This document shows, one piece after another, positions 6,672-20,008 of a DNA stretch of 64,000 nucleotides (position 1 is the stretch's first letter; every line of letters begins with the position of its first letter). The stretch comes from Nematostella vectensis (lineage: Eukaryota; Cnidaria; Anthozoa; Actiniaria; Edwardsiidae). The notes below the pieces were generated by a model. The model did not search any database, had not been told where the DNA came from, and worked only from the letters and a program-made list of their open reading frames with translations. The translations under genes and the position numbers were made by a program. Where the stretch lies: NCBI RefSeq assembly GCF_932526225.1, contig NC_064040.1:2239501-2303500 (forward strand). The letters are read 5' to 3'.

Positions 6672-9600
6672 ACTCGCTTCTAATGGAGGTTCTAGCATTG
6701 ATTATTGTGACTGATTGCTGTAAAATGGGACCTGACGGAGCGCAATAAAGGTATCCATTGGTGACTTGATCTGTGTTTGCTTGTCTCTATTTGTAGTTCG
6801 GAATTTTGTGTCTTTTTTGGTAAGGAATGTTTCTAAGTTTAAGCATTTTATTACGAATTGGTCAGCAATTAAGGTTGATATTTTGACAAAAGAGTCGATT
6901 CTATTACATTGCTAAGATGGGCTTTTGAAGGTCGTCTATGCCTTGGATGAATCTATGAGTATCCGGGTCTGGTGATGTTTAGTTTGCATTTTTGACGTTT
7001 TAGAGTTGGGCCTATATTTTACAGGCGTCTCAGGGTGTTATGGCAATGAAAGACTTAAAGGGACAGCGTCATGGTACTGCGCATGTCAGTGTTTATTGTA
7101 GGCTTTTAATCGCCTACAAATAGTTGAACTTTTTAAAAGCTGTCAATACCTTGTTAAAATAATATGCAATATTTTATTGAATGCAATATTTTATAGAAAC
7201 TACGTTTATTGACAGTTTGTGGTCATTTTCTTTGAATTTAAGTCCCCCACATGTACCAAAAGCTCATAAGTCAGTATTAGAGTTTACTAAATTTCATTGT
7301 GTCAGGGTCAGAGAGCTATTGAAAGCACTTACCATGGCACTGCCCCTTTGAATAGCTGTAAAAAAAAAAAAAGGGAAGAGAAAATAGCTGGATGGGGTCT
7401 CTGTTGGTTTTGTTTTAGTTTTAGTTTTCTTTTATTATAATTTTTTCTGGGGTGGGGGAAGGGGGAATTCAGCTTAAAATTGCCTATGGTCAATTCAACC
7501 AACTAAGCAACTAGTACAAAAGATGTTGGTTTTGCAGTCTTTTATTCAATACTTTCAAGGTTATCATGCAATTCTGTAGTTTGACTGGAAATATATACTT
7601 TTTTTCTATTCATTTACAGTTCTATATGTACAGTGTGACCATAGTCATGATTACAATTATTTATAATAATTTTTACCCACTAACAGAAACCAACTTGACT
7701 GCAAAAAACTCACTGTAAAGCATAAGATATTAGGCATTTCTTTCATGTGGCTGTGAGGTTGACCTGTCAACATCTACAGGGGCCACACTCAACTCGGAAT
7801 CATAGGGGTCCATAAAAGCAAGGTGTCGCAGAACCTTTTCCTGCCTTCCTTACTCTCCTTCACCAGGAACACCTGTGCAGCCGACACCCTTAGGTGGATG
7901 GGGTGCACAGGTGCTTTGGGTGTGGCCCTGAAGATGGCACAGTGACTACAAGATGTACCAGAATGAAATTGTATATACTGTAAAAACATGTGAGTAGAAA
8001 ACAGTCAATAGCCATGGAGTTTTCAGTGTGTTGTACATGTTATACATGTTTTAGGATTTACCTAATTACTTACAGTATTTTTTTAAATAGAATTTTTTAC
8101 TTGTATAATTTAGATGAGTAATACATACTTTTTATAGTATGTTGTAGAACTCGTCTCGTTCCTCCTAAATAACAATCAAAATTATGTTTGTTATTATCTT
8201 CGTGCAAAGGAACCTACAGTAGTTTTTTAATCAGATAATTGTTTTTCCTTCAACACTCCCCTGTTATTTCAACAGCTCTCCCTTGAGTTTGCTTGTCTTA
8301 GAAATAGACCTTGTTTGATAAACAAAGACATGTTACCCACTTATTCAATAATAGGTAACAACTGCAATATTGTACTGTATGAAAAGAGTGCCCCTCCCCC
8401 TTCTAATGTTGACATCAGTAAATCTAGCAAGCTCATTTTGCTAGATGTATGATGTATACCAGGCTTGTATCCTCCAGGTCCATTTCCATACTCCGTGAAG
8501 ACTTCTGAAACCATCTTGGATGCCATTACGGAATTGACCCGGAGACCCGGAGAAAAATTCACGAGGGGGAGGGCCAGTCAACACTCCTCTCCCCAAAGTC
8601 AGACGGTTGTTTGGATGGTCTGTTTTTTTTTTTTTTTCTTATTTTTCCGAAAACTACGCAGGAGTGAGAGGGGTTAAGCACTACGAAAAAAAAAATTGAA
8701 TAGAAAAAAAAAAAAAAAAAAAGAAAAAGAAAAAAGGCCATTGGCATAGGATCGAACCCGACCTGAAAAACAAAACGGAAACCATACATACGGATTACCC
8801 AATCGGTATGGCAGCACAAGGCTTTTACGGAAGGCTGTAAAGAACCCGAAGGCCCCAAGCACCGATATTTCCGGCGAATATGCTGTACAACACTCTTGCA
8901 AGGTATTCCGACCCGCGCATTAATGGGGAGGGCAATAACCAGGATCCCAGGCCTGTAATACGGTTACGCCACGCACAGCTCGCTGAGATAGAGGATGAAA
9001 AAAATACAGGTCTATTTGGGCGTCTTGAGTCCCTTGGGGGCTCGCTATGTCGGCGCGTGGCATCGTAACGCACGGGCGCATTGTCTTTTATCGTGTACAG
9101 GACATCAAACAAGCGAAGAAAGAAAAACGTTTTTTTTTTTGGGAACCGTTTTTTTATATCATGCAAAAAGCGAAAATAAATAGAAATAAATAAAGTGCGA
9201 TTTGGCGATTCTGTTTTTCTTTGTAGAGCTTATTAAGCTATTCACCGGCCTAAATATTCATAAAAGAAAATAAAAAATGCAATGAAGGACGTAAGGGGGA
9301 GAGGTTTGTAAAATCGCATAGAATATCGACAAAATCCGCAATACTGTCTACGCTGACTAAGTATAGCTGTATTTCACTTTAACCCTTTCACTCCTGGGTA
9401 CTTTTGAGCAACATTGTAAGAAAAACAGACTGAAAACAGAAACCTCCCCCCCTATTTCAAGTCCAACACTACCAGTTAAGCTAAGCTACCGCTGACCCAA
9501 GACGGTATGCCTTGAAGTTTCCAACAATGTACTGCGGTGCCTTTTCTTTGTAGCGACGGCACTGCTACAGCCTGTTGCTTACAACAGTTTTGCTTGTAAT

Positions 9601-10005
9601 TTGCTTAAAAATTACAGCTTTTTCACATCTGGAGAGTGCCTTAGGACATCATGAAGTTTTTTTGGGCATAATTAATGCTGTGCTTATGGATGTTTGCACG
9701 CTGAGGTTGATTCAATGGGATAATTCCTTGTCTGGGCTTCACCAAGTGAGGAAGGAATTTTCTGGTGAATGGCCTCATAACTCTCCAATGTGGGCCATCT
9801 TTGCTACCCAACCTTATTCAAAAATTGTTTTCAGGCTTATTCTGGGTTCCTTGGACCTGGAAATGTTTTGTTTGGCTTCGGGGCAAAGAGACTTAAAAAA
9901 AAAACTGTTATGATTCTGGGGGAGGAGATTGCCCGCCTGTCTGTCAAGGTGTTTCCAAGACTCCCATGATGCAGTGCAGGCATGCAAAATAGGCTAACAA
10001 TGGTG
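6672..10005 (+). repeat. Monomer 3, H1 with a C7 run
   Basis: 3334 bp. H1 at aaatag, T15 and GGGCAAT, but with the C7 run typical of H2, so it looks intermediate. A13 follows the TIR element. Private substitutions: A at 7002, A at 7486, T at 7947. The last turns TGG into a TAG stop in the minus-strand exon-like frame. Large inverted-repeat element 8618-9430; candidate plus exons 9554-9745 and 9835-9948. Confidence 0.97.
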
Positions 10006-13000
10006 ACTCGCTTCTAATGGAGGTTCTAGCATTGATTATTGTGACTGATTGCTGTAAAATGGGACCTGACGGAGCGCAATAAAGGTATCCATTGGTGACT
10101 TGATCTGTGTTTGCTTGTCTCTATTTGTAGTTCGGAATTTTGTGTCTTTTTTGGTAAGGAATGTTTCTAAGTTTAAGCATTTTATTACGAATTGGTCAGC
10201 AATTAAGGTTGATATTTTGACAAAAGAGTCGATTCTATTACATTGCTAAGATGGGCTTTTGAAGGTCGTCTATGCCTTGGATGAATCTATGAGTATCCGG
10301 GTCTGGTGATGTTTAGTTTGCATTTTTGACGTTTTGGAGTTGGGCCTATATTTTACAGGCGTCTCAGGGTGTTATGGCAATGAAAGACTTAAAGGGACAG
10401 CGTCATGGTACTGCGCATGTCAGTGTTTATTGTAGGCTTTTAATCGCCTACAAATAGTTGAACTTTTTAAAAGCTGTCAATACCTTGTTAAAATAATATG
10501 CAATATTTTATTGAATGCAATATTTTATAGAAACTACGTTTATTGACAGTTTGTGGTCATTTTCTTTGAATTTAAGTCCCCCACATGTACCAAAAGCTCA
10601 TAAGTCAGTATTAGAGTTTACTAAATTTCATTGTGTCAGGGTCAGAGAGCTATTGAAAGCACTTACCATGGCACTGCCCCTTTGAATAGCTGTAAAAAAA
10701 AAAAAAGGGAAGAGAAAATAGCTGGATGGGGTCTCTGTTGGTTTCTTTTTAGTTTTAGTTTTCTTTTATTATAATTTTTTCTGGGGTGGGGGAAGGGGGA
10801 ATTCAGCTTAAAATTGCCTGTGGTCAATTCAACCAACTAAGCAACTAGTACAAAAGATGTTGGTTTTGCAGTCTTTTATTCAATACTTTCAAGGTTATCA
10901 TGCAATTCTGTAGTTTGACTGGAAATATATACTTTTTTTCTATTCATTTACAGTTCTATATGTACAGTGTGACCATAGTCATGATTACAATTATTTATAA
11001 TAATTTTTACCCACTAACAGAAACCAACTTGACTGCAAAAAACTCACTGTAAAGCATAAGATATTAGGCATTTCTTTCATGTGGCTGTGAGGTTGACCTG
11101 TCAACATCTACAGGGGCCACACTCAACTCGGAATCATAGGGGTCCATAAAAGCAAGGTGTCGCAGAACCTTTTCCTGCCTTCCTTACTCTCCTTCACCAG
11201 GAACACCTGTGCAGCCGACACCCTTAGGTGGATGGGGTGCACAGGTGCTTTGGGTGTGGCCCTGAAGATGGCACAGTGACCACAAGATGTACCAGAATGA
11301 AATTGTATATACTGTAAAAACATGTGAGTAGAAAACAGTCAATAGCCATGGAGTTTTCAGTGTGTTGTACATGTTATACATGTTTTAGGATTTACCTAAT
11401 TACTTACAGTATTTTTTTATATAGAATTTTTTACTTGTATAATTTAGATGAGTAATACATACTTTTTATAGTATGTTGTAGAACTCGTCTCGTTCCTCCT
11501 AAATAACAATCAAAATTATGTTTGTTATTATCTTCGTGCAAAGGAACCTACAGTAGTTTTTTAATCAGATAATTGTTTTTCCTTCAACACTCCCCTGTTA
11601 TTTCAACAGCTCTCCCTTGAGTTTGCTTGTCTTAGAAATAGACCTTGTTTGATAAACAAAGACATGTTACCCACTTATTCAATAATAGGTAACAACTGCA
11701 ATATTGTACTGTATGAAAAGAGTGCCCCTCCCCCTTCTAATGTTGACATCAGTAAATCTAGCAAGCTCATTTTGCTAGATGTATGATGTATACCAGGCTT
11801 GTATCCTCCAGGTCCATTTCCATACTCCGTGAAGACTTCTGAAACCATCTTGGATGCCATTACGGAATTGACCCGGAGACCCGGAGAAAAATTCACGAGG
11901 GGGAGGGCCAGTCAACACTCCTCTCCCCAAAGTCAGACGGTTGTTTGGATGGTCTGTTTTTTTTTTTTTTTTTTCTTATTTTTCCGAAAACTACGCAGGA
12001 GTGAGAGGGGTTAAGCACTACGAAAAAAAAAATTGAATAGAAAAAAAAAAAAAAAAGAAAAAGAAAAAAGGCCATTGGCATAGGATCGAACCCGACCTGA
12101 AAAACAAAACGGAAACCATACATACGGATTACCCAATCGGTATGGCAGCACAAGGCTTTTACGGAAGGCTGTAAAGAACCCGAAGGCCCCAAGCACCGAT
12201 ATTTCCGGCGAATATGCTGTACAACACTCTTGCAAGGTATTCCGACCCGCGCATTAATGGGGAGGACAATAACCAGGATCCCAGGCCTGTAATACGGTTA
12301 CGCCACGCACAGCTCGCTGAGATAGAGGATGAAAAAAATACAGGTCTATTTGGGCGTCTTGAGTCCCTTGGGGGCTCGCTATGTCGGCGCGTGGCATCGT
12401 AACGCACGGGCGCATTGTCTTTTATCGTGTACAGGACATCAAACAAGCGAAGAAAGAAAAACGTTTTTTTTTTTGGGAACCGTTTTTTTATATCATGCAA
12501 AAAGCGAAAATAAATAGAAATAAATAAAGTGCGATTTGGCGATTCTGTTTTTCTTTGTAGAGCTTATTAAGCTATTCACCGGCCTAAATATTCATAAAAG
12601 AAAATAAAAAATGCAATGAAGGACGTAAGGGGGAGAGGTTTGTAAAATCGAATAGAATATCGACAAAATCCGCAATACTGTCTACGCTGACTAAGTATAG
12701 CTGTATTTCACTTTAACCCTTTCACTCCTGGGTACTTTTGAGCAACATTGTAAGAAAAACAGACTGAAAACAGAAACCTCCCCCCCTATTTCAAGTCCAA
12801 CACTACCAGTTAAGCTAAGCTACCGCTGACCCAAGACGGTATGCCTTGAAGTTTCCAACAATGTACTGCGGTGCCTTTTCTTTGTAGCGACGGCACTGCT
12901 ACAGCCTGTTGCTTACAACAGTTTTGCTTGTAATTTGCTTAAAAATTACAGCTTTTTCACATCTGGAGAGTGCCTTAGGACATCATGAAGTTTTTTTGGG

Positions 13001-13339
13001 CATAATTAATGCTGTGCTTATGGATGTTTGCACGCTGAGGTTGATTCAATGGGATAATTCCTTGTCTGGGCTTCACCAAGTGAGGAAGGAATTTTCTGGT
13101 GAATGGCCTCATAACTCTCCAATGTGGGCCATCTTTGCTACCCAACCTTATTCAAAAATTGTTTTCAGGCTTATTCTGGGTTCCTTGGACCTGGAAATGT
13201 TTTGTTTGGCTTCGGGGCAAAGAGACTTAAAAAAAAAACTGTTATGATTCTGGGGGAGGAGATTGCCCGCCTGTCTGTCAAGGTGTTTCCAAGACTCCCA
13301 TGATGCAGTGCAGGCATGCAAAATAGGCTAACAATGGTG
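10006..13339 (+). repeat. Monomer 4, haplotype H2
   Basis: 3334 bp. First H2 copy: atatag near 11420, T18, A16, GGACAAT, C7. A13 follows the TIR element, as in monomer 3. Private changes: 'gtttctttttag' for 'gttttgttttag' at 10745-10746, and A at 12651 (C elsewhere). Large inverted-repeat element 11952-12764; candidate plus exons 12888-13079 and 13169-13282. Confidence 0.97.
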
Positions 13340-16300
13340 ACTCGCTTCTAATGGAGGTTCTAGCATTGATTATTGTGACTGATTGCTGTAAAATGGGACC
13401 TGACGGAGCGCAATAAAGGTATCCATTGGTGACTTGATCTGTGTTTGCTTGTCTCTATTTGTAGTTCGGAATTTTGTGTCTTTTTTGGTAAGGAATGTTT
13501 CTAAGTTTAAGCATTTTATTACGAATTGGTCAGCAATTAAGGTTGATATTTTGACAAAAGAGTCGATTCTATTACATTGCTAAGATGGGCTTTTGAAGGT
13601 CGTCTATGCCTTGGATGAATCTATGAGTATCCGGGTCTGGTGATGTTTAGTTTGCATTTTTGACGTTTTGGAGTTGGGCCTATATTTTACAGGCGTCTCA
13701 GGGTGTTATGGCAATGAAAGACTTGAAGGGACAGCGTCATGGTACTGCGCATGTCAGTGTTTATTGTAGGCTTTTAATCGCCTACAAATAGTTGAACTTT
13801 TTAAAAGCTGTCAATACCTTGTTAAAATAATATGCAATATTTTATTGAATGCAATATTTTATAGAAACTACGTTTATTGACAGTTTGTGGTCATTTTCTT
13901 TGAATTTAAGTCCCCCACATGTACCAAAAGCTCATAAGTCAGTATTAGAGTTTACTAAATTTCATTGTGTCAGGGTCAGAGAGCTATTGAAAGCACTTAC
14001 CATGGCACTGCCCCTTTAAATAGCTGTAAAAAAAAAAAAAAGGGAAGAGAAAATAGCTGGATGGGGTCTCTGTTGGTTTTGTTTTAGTTTTAGTTTTCTT
14101 TTATTATAATTTTTTCTGGGGTGGGGGAAGGGGGAATTCAGCTTAAAATTGCCTGTGGTCAATTCAACCAACTAAGCAACTAGTACAAAAGATGTTGGTT
14201 TTGCAGTCTTTTATTCAATACTTTCAAGGTTATCATGCAATTCTGTAGTTTGACTGGAAATATATACTTTTTTTCTATTCATTTACAGTTCTATATGTAC
14301 AGTGTGACCATAGTCATGATTACAATTATTTATAATAATTTTTACCCACTAACAGAAACCAACTTGACTGCAAAAAACTCACTGTAAAGCATAAGATATT
14401 AGGCATTTCTTTCATGTGGCTGTGAGGTTGACCTGTCAACATCTACAGGGGCCACACTCAACTCGGAATCATAGGGGTCCATAAAAGCAAGGTGTCGCAG
14501 AACCTTTTCCTGCCTTCCTTACTCTCCTTCACCAGGAACACCTGTGCAGCCGACACCCTTAGGTGGATGGGGTGCACAGGTGCTTTGGGTGTGGCCCTGA
14601 AGATGGCACAGTGACCACAAGATGTACCAGAATGAAATTGTATATACTGTAAAAACATGTGAGTAGAAAACAGTCAATAGCCATGGAGTTTTCAGTGTGT
14701 TGTACATGTTATACATGTTTTAGGATTTACCTAATTACTTACAGTATTTTTTTATATAGAATTTTTTACTTGTATAATTTAGATGAGTAATACATACTTT
14801 TTATAGTATGTTGTAGAACTCGTCTCGTTCCTCCTAAATAACAATCAAAATTATGTTTGTTATTATCTTCGTGCAAAGGAACCTACAGTAGTTTTTTAAT
14901 CAGATAATTGTTTTTCCTTCAACACTCCCCTGTTATTTCAACAGCTCTCCCTTGAGTTTGCTTGTCTTAGAAATAGACCTTGTTTGATAAACAAAGACAT
15001 GTTACCCACTTATTCAATAATAGGTAACAACTGCAATATTGTACTGTATGAAAAGAGTGCCCCTCCCCCTTCTAATGTTGACATCAGTAAATCTAGCAAG
15101 CTCATTTTGCTAGATGTATGATGTATACCAGGCTTGTATCCTCCAGGTCCATTTCCATACTCCGTGAAGACTTCTGAAACCATCTTGGATGCCATTACGG
15201 AATTGACCCGGAGACCCGGAGAAAAATTCACGAGGGGGAGGGCCAGTCAACACTCCTCTCCCCAAAGTCAGACGGTTGTTTGGATGGTCTGTTTTTTTTT
15301 TTTTTTTTTCTTATTTTTCCGAAAACTACGCAGGAGTGAGAGGGGTTAAGCACTACGAAAAAAAAAATTGAATAGAAAAAAAAAAAAAAAAGAAAAAGAA
15401 AAAAGGCCATTGGCATAGGATCGAACCCGACCTGAAAAACAAAACGGAAACCATACATACGGATTACCCAATCGGTATGGCAGCACAAGGCTTTTACGGA
15501 AGGCTGTAAAGAACCCGAAGGCCCCAAGCACCGATATTTCCGGCGAATATGCTGTACAACACTCTTGCAAGGTATTCCGACCCGCGCATTAATGGGGAGG
15601 ACAATAACCAGGATCCCAGGCCTGTAATACGGTTACGCCACGCACAGCTCGCTGAGATAGAGGATGAAAAAAATACAGGTCTATTTGGGCGTCTTGAGTC
15701 CCTTGGGGGCTCGCTATGTCGGCGCGTGGCATCGTAACGCACGGGCGCATTGTCTTTTATCGTGTACAGGACATCAAACAAGCGAAGAAAGAAAAACGTT
15801 TTTTTTTTTGGGAACCGTTTTTTTATATCATGCAAAAAGCGAAAATAAATAGAAATAAATAAAGTGCGATTTGGCGATTCTGTTTTTCTTTGTAGAGCTT
15901 ATTAAGCTATTCACCGGCCTAAATATTCATAAAAGAAAATAAAAAATGCAATGAAGGACGTAAGGGGGAGAGGTTTGTAAAATCGCATAGAATATCGACA
16001 AAATCCGCAATACTGTCTACGCTGACTAAGTATAGCTGTATTTCACTTTAACCCTTTCACTCCTGGGTACTTTTGAGCAACATTGTAAGAAAAACAGACT
16101 GAAAACAGAAACCTCCCCCCCTATTTCAAGTCCAACACTACCAGTTAAGCTAAGCTACCGCTGACCCAAGACGGTATGCCTTGAAGTTTCCAACAATGTA
16201 CTGCGGTGCCTTTTCTTTGTAGCGACGGCACTGCTACAGCCTGTTGCTTACAACAGTTTTGCTTGTAATTTGCTTAAAAATTACAGCTTTTTCACATCTG

Positions 16301-16674
16301 GAGAGTGCCTTAGGACATCATGAAGTTTTTTTGGGCATAATTAATGCTGTGCTTATGGATGTTTGCACGCTGAGGTTGATTCAATGGGATAATTCCTTGT
16401 CTGGGCTTCACCAAGTGAGGAAGGAATTTTCTGGTGAATGGCCTCATAACTCTCCAATGTGGGCCATCTTTGCTACCCAACCTTATTCAAAAATTGTTTT
16501 CAGGCTTATTCTGGGTTCCTTGGACCTGGAAATGTTTTGTTTGGCTTCGGGGCAAAGAGACTTAAAAAAAAAACTGTTATGATTCTGGGGGAGGAGATTG
16601 CCCGCCTGTCTGTCAAGGTGTTTCCAAGACTCCCATGATGCAGTGCAGGCATGCAAAATAGGCTAACAATGGTG
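13340..16674 (+). repeat. Monomer 5, haplotype H2
   Basis: 3335 bp. H2 markers: atatag, T18, A16, GGACAAT, C7. The TIR element right end reads TTTAAA with A14, shared with monomers 1 and 6-8. A private G at 13725 changes the left TTAA flank of the TIR element to TTGA. Large inverted-repeat element 15287-16099; candidate plus exons 16223-16414 and 16504-16617. Confidence 0.97.
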
Positions 16675-19600
16675 ACTCGCTTCTAATGGAGGTTCTAGCA
16701 TTGATTATTGTGACTGATTGCTGTAAAATGGGACCTGACGGAGCGCAATAAAGGTATCCATTGGTGACTTGATCTGTGTTTGCTTGTCTCTATTTGTAGT
16801 TCGGAATTTTGTGTCTTTTTTGGTAAGGAATGTTTCTAAGTTTAAGCATTTTATTACGAATTGGTCAGCAATTAAGGTTGATATTTTGACAAAAGAGTCG
16901 ATTCTATTACATTGCTAAGATGGGCTTTTGAAGGTCGTCTATGCCTTGGATGAATCTATGAGTATCCGGGTCTGGTGATGTTTAGTTTGCATTTTTGACG
17001 TTTTGGAGTTGGGCCTATATTTTACAGGCGTCTCAGGGTGTTATGGCAATGAAAGACTTAAAGGGACAGCGTCATGGTACTGCGCATGTCAGTGTTTATT
17101 GTAGGCTTTTAATCGCCTACAAATAGTTGAACTTTTTAAAAGCTGTCAATACCTTGTTAAAATAATATGCAATATTTTATTGAATGCAATATTTTATAGA
17201 AACTACGTTTATTGACAGTTTGTGGTCATTTTCTTTGAATTTAAGTCCCCCACATGTACCAAAAGCTCATAAGTCAGTATTAGAGTTTACTAAATTTCAT
17301 TGTGTCAGGGTCAGAGAGCTATTGAAAGCACTTACCATGGCACTGCCCCTTTAAATAGCTGTAAAAAAAAAAAAAAGGGAAGAGAAAATAGCTGGATGGG
17401 GTCTCTGTTGGTTTTGTTTTAGTTTTAGTTTTCTTTTATTATAATTTTTTCTGGGGTGGGGGAAGGGGGAATTCAGCTTAAAATTGCCTGTGGTCAATTC
17501 AACCAACTAAGCAACTAGTACAAAAGATGTTGGTTTTGCAGTCTTTTATTCAATACTTTCAAGGTTATCATGCAATTCTGTAGTTTGACTGGAAATATAT
17601 ACTTTTTTTCTATTCATTTACAGTTCTATATGTACAGTGTGACCATAGTCATGATTACAATTATTTATAATAATTTTTACCCACTAACAGAAACCAACTT
17701 GACTGCAAAAAACTCACTGTAAAGCATAAGATATTAGGCATTTCTTTCATGTGGCTGTGAGGTTGACCTGTCAACATCTACAGGGGCCACACTCAACTCG
17801 GAATCATAGGGGTCCATAAAAGCAAGGTGTCGCAGAACCTTTTCCTGCCTTCCTTACTCTCCTTCACCAGGAACACCTGTGCAGCCGACACCCTTAGGTG
17901 GATGGGGTGCACAGGTGCTTTGGGTGTGGCCCTGAAGATGGCACAGTGACCACAAGATGTACCAGAATGAAATTGTATATACTGTAAAAACATGTGAGTA
18001 GAAAACAGTCAATAGCCATGGAGTTTTCAGTGTGTTGTACATGTTATACATGTTTTAGGATTTACCTAATTACTTACAGTATTTTTTTATATAGAATTTT
18101 TTACTTGTATAATTTAGATGAGTAATACATACTTTTTATAGTATGTTGTAGAACTCGTCTCGTTCCTCCTAAATAACAATCAAAATTATGTTTGTTATTA
18201 TCTTCGTGCAAAGGAACCTACAGTAGTTTTTTAATCAGATAATTGTTTTTCCTTCAACACTCCCCTGTTATTTCAACAGCTCTCCCTTGAGTTTGCTTGT
18301 CTTAGAAATAGACCTTGTTTGATAAACAAAGACATGTTACCCACTTATTCAATAATAGGTAACAACTGCAATATTGTACTGTATGAAAAGAGTGCCCCTC
18401 CCCCTTCTAATGTTGACATCAGTAAATCTAGCAAGCTCATTTTGCTAGATGTATGATGTATACCAGGCTTGTATCCTCCAGGTCCATTTCCATACTCCGT
18501 GAAGACTTCTGAAACCATCTTGGATGCCATTACGGAATTGACCCGGAGACCCGGAGAAAAATTCACGAGGGGGAGGGCCAGTCAACACTCCTCTCCCCAA
18601 AGTCAGACGGTTGTTTGGATGGTCTGTTTTTTTTTTTTTTTTTTCTTATTTTTCCGAAAACTACGCAGGAGTGAGAGGGGTTAAGCACTACGAAAAAAAA
18701 AATTGAATAGAAAAAAAAAAAAAAAAGAAAAAGAAAAAAGGCCATTGGCATAGGATCGAACCCGACCTGAAAAACAAAACGGAAACCATACATACGGATT
18801 ACCCAATCGGTATGGCAGCACAAGGCTTTTACGGAAGGCTGTAAAGAACCCGAAGGCCCCAAGCACCGATATTTCCGGCGAATATGCTGTACAACACTCT
18901 TGCAAGGTATTCCGACCCGCGCATTAATGGGGAGGACAATAACCAGGATCCCAGGCCTGTAATACGGTTACGCCACGCACAGCTCGCTGAGATAGAGGAT
19001 GAAAAAAATACAGGTCTATTTGGGCGTCTTGAGTCCCTTGGGGCTCGCTATGTCGGCGCGTGGCATCGTAACGCACGGGCGCATTGTCTTTTATCGTGTA
19101 CAGGACATCAAACAAGCGAAGAAAGAAAAACGTTTTTTTTTTTGGGAACCGTTTTTTTATATCATGCAAAAAGCGAAAATAAATAGAAATAAATAAAGTG
19201 CGATTTGGCGATTCTGTTTTTCTTTGTAGAGCTTATTAAGCTATTCACCGGCCTAAATATTCATAAAAGAAAATAAAAAATGCAATGAAGGACGTAAGGG
19301 GGAGAGGTTTGTAAAATCGCATAGAATATCGACAAAATCCGCAATACTGTCTACGCTGACTAAGTATAGCTGTATTTCACTTTAACCCTTTCACTCCTGG
19401 GTACTTTTGAGCAACATTGTAAGAAAAACAGACTGAAAACAGAAACCTCCCCCCCTATTTCAAGTCCAACACTACCAGTTAAGCTAAGCTACCGCTGACC
19501 CAAGACGGTATGCCTTGAAGTTTCCAACAATGTACTGCGGTGCCTTTTCTTTGTAGCGACGGCACTGCTACAGCCTGTTGCTTACAACAGTTTTGCTTGT

Positions 19601-20008
19601 AATTTGCTTAAAAATTACAGCTTTTTCACATCTGGAGAGTGCCTTAGGACATCATGAAGTTTTTTTGGGCATAATTAATGCTGTGCTTATGGATGTTTGC
19701 ACGCTGAGGTTGATTCAATGGGATAATTCCTTGTCTGGGCTTCACCAAGTGAGGAAGGAATTTTCTGGTGAATGGCCTCATAACTCTCCAATGTGGGCCA
19801 TCTTTGCTACCCAACCTTATTCAAAAATTGTTTTCAGGCTTATTCTGGGTTCCTTGGACCTGGAAATGTTTTGTTTGGCTTCGGGGCAAAGAGACTTAAA
19901 AAAAAAACTGTTATGATTCTGGGGGAGGAGATTGCCCGCCTGTCTGTCAAGGTGTTTCCAAGACTCCCATGATGCAGTGCAGGCATGCAAAATAGGCTAA
20001 CAATGGTG
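16675..20008 (+). repeat. Monomer 6, haplotype H2 with a 1-bp deletion
   Basis: 3334 bp. H2 markers, with TTTAAA and A14 at the TIR right end. The G5 run in the CpG-rich core is G4 here (19040-19043), unique to this copy. It shifts every reading frame crossing it, which argues against that core being coding. Large inverted-repeat element 18622-19433; candidate plus exons 19557-19748 and 19838-19951. Confidence 0.97.
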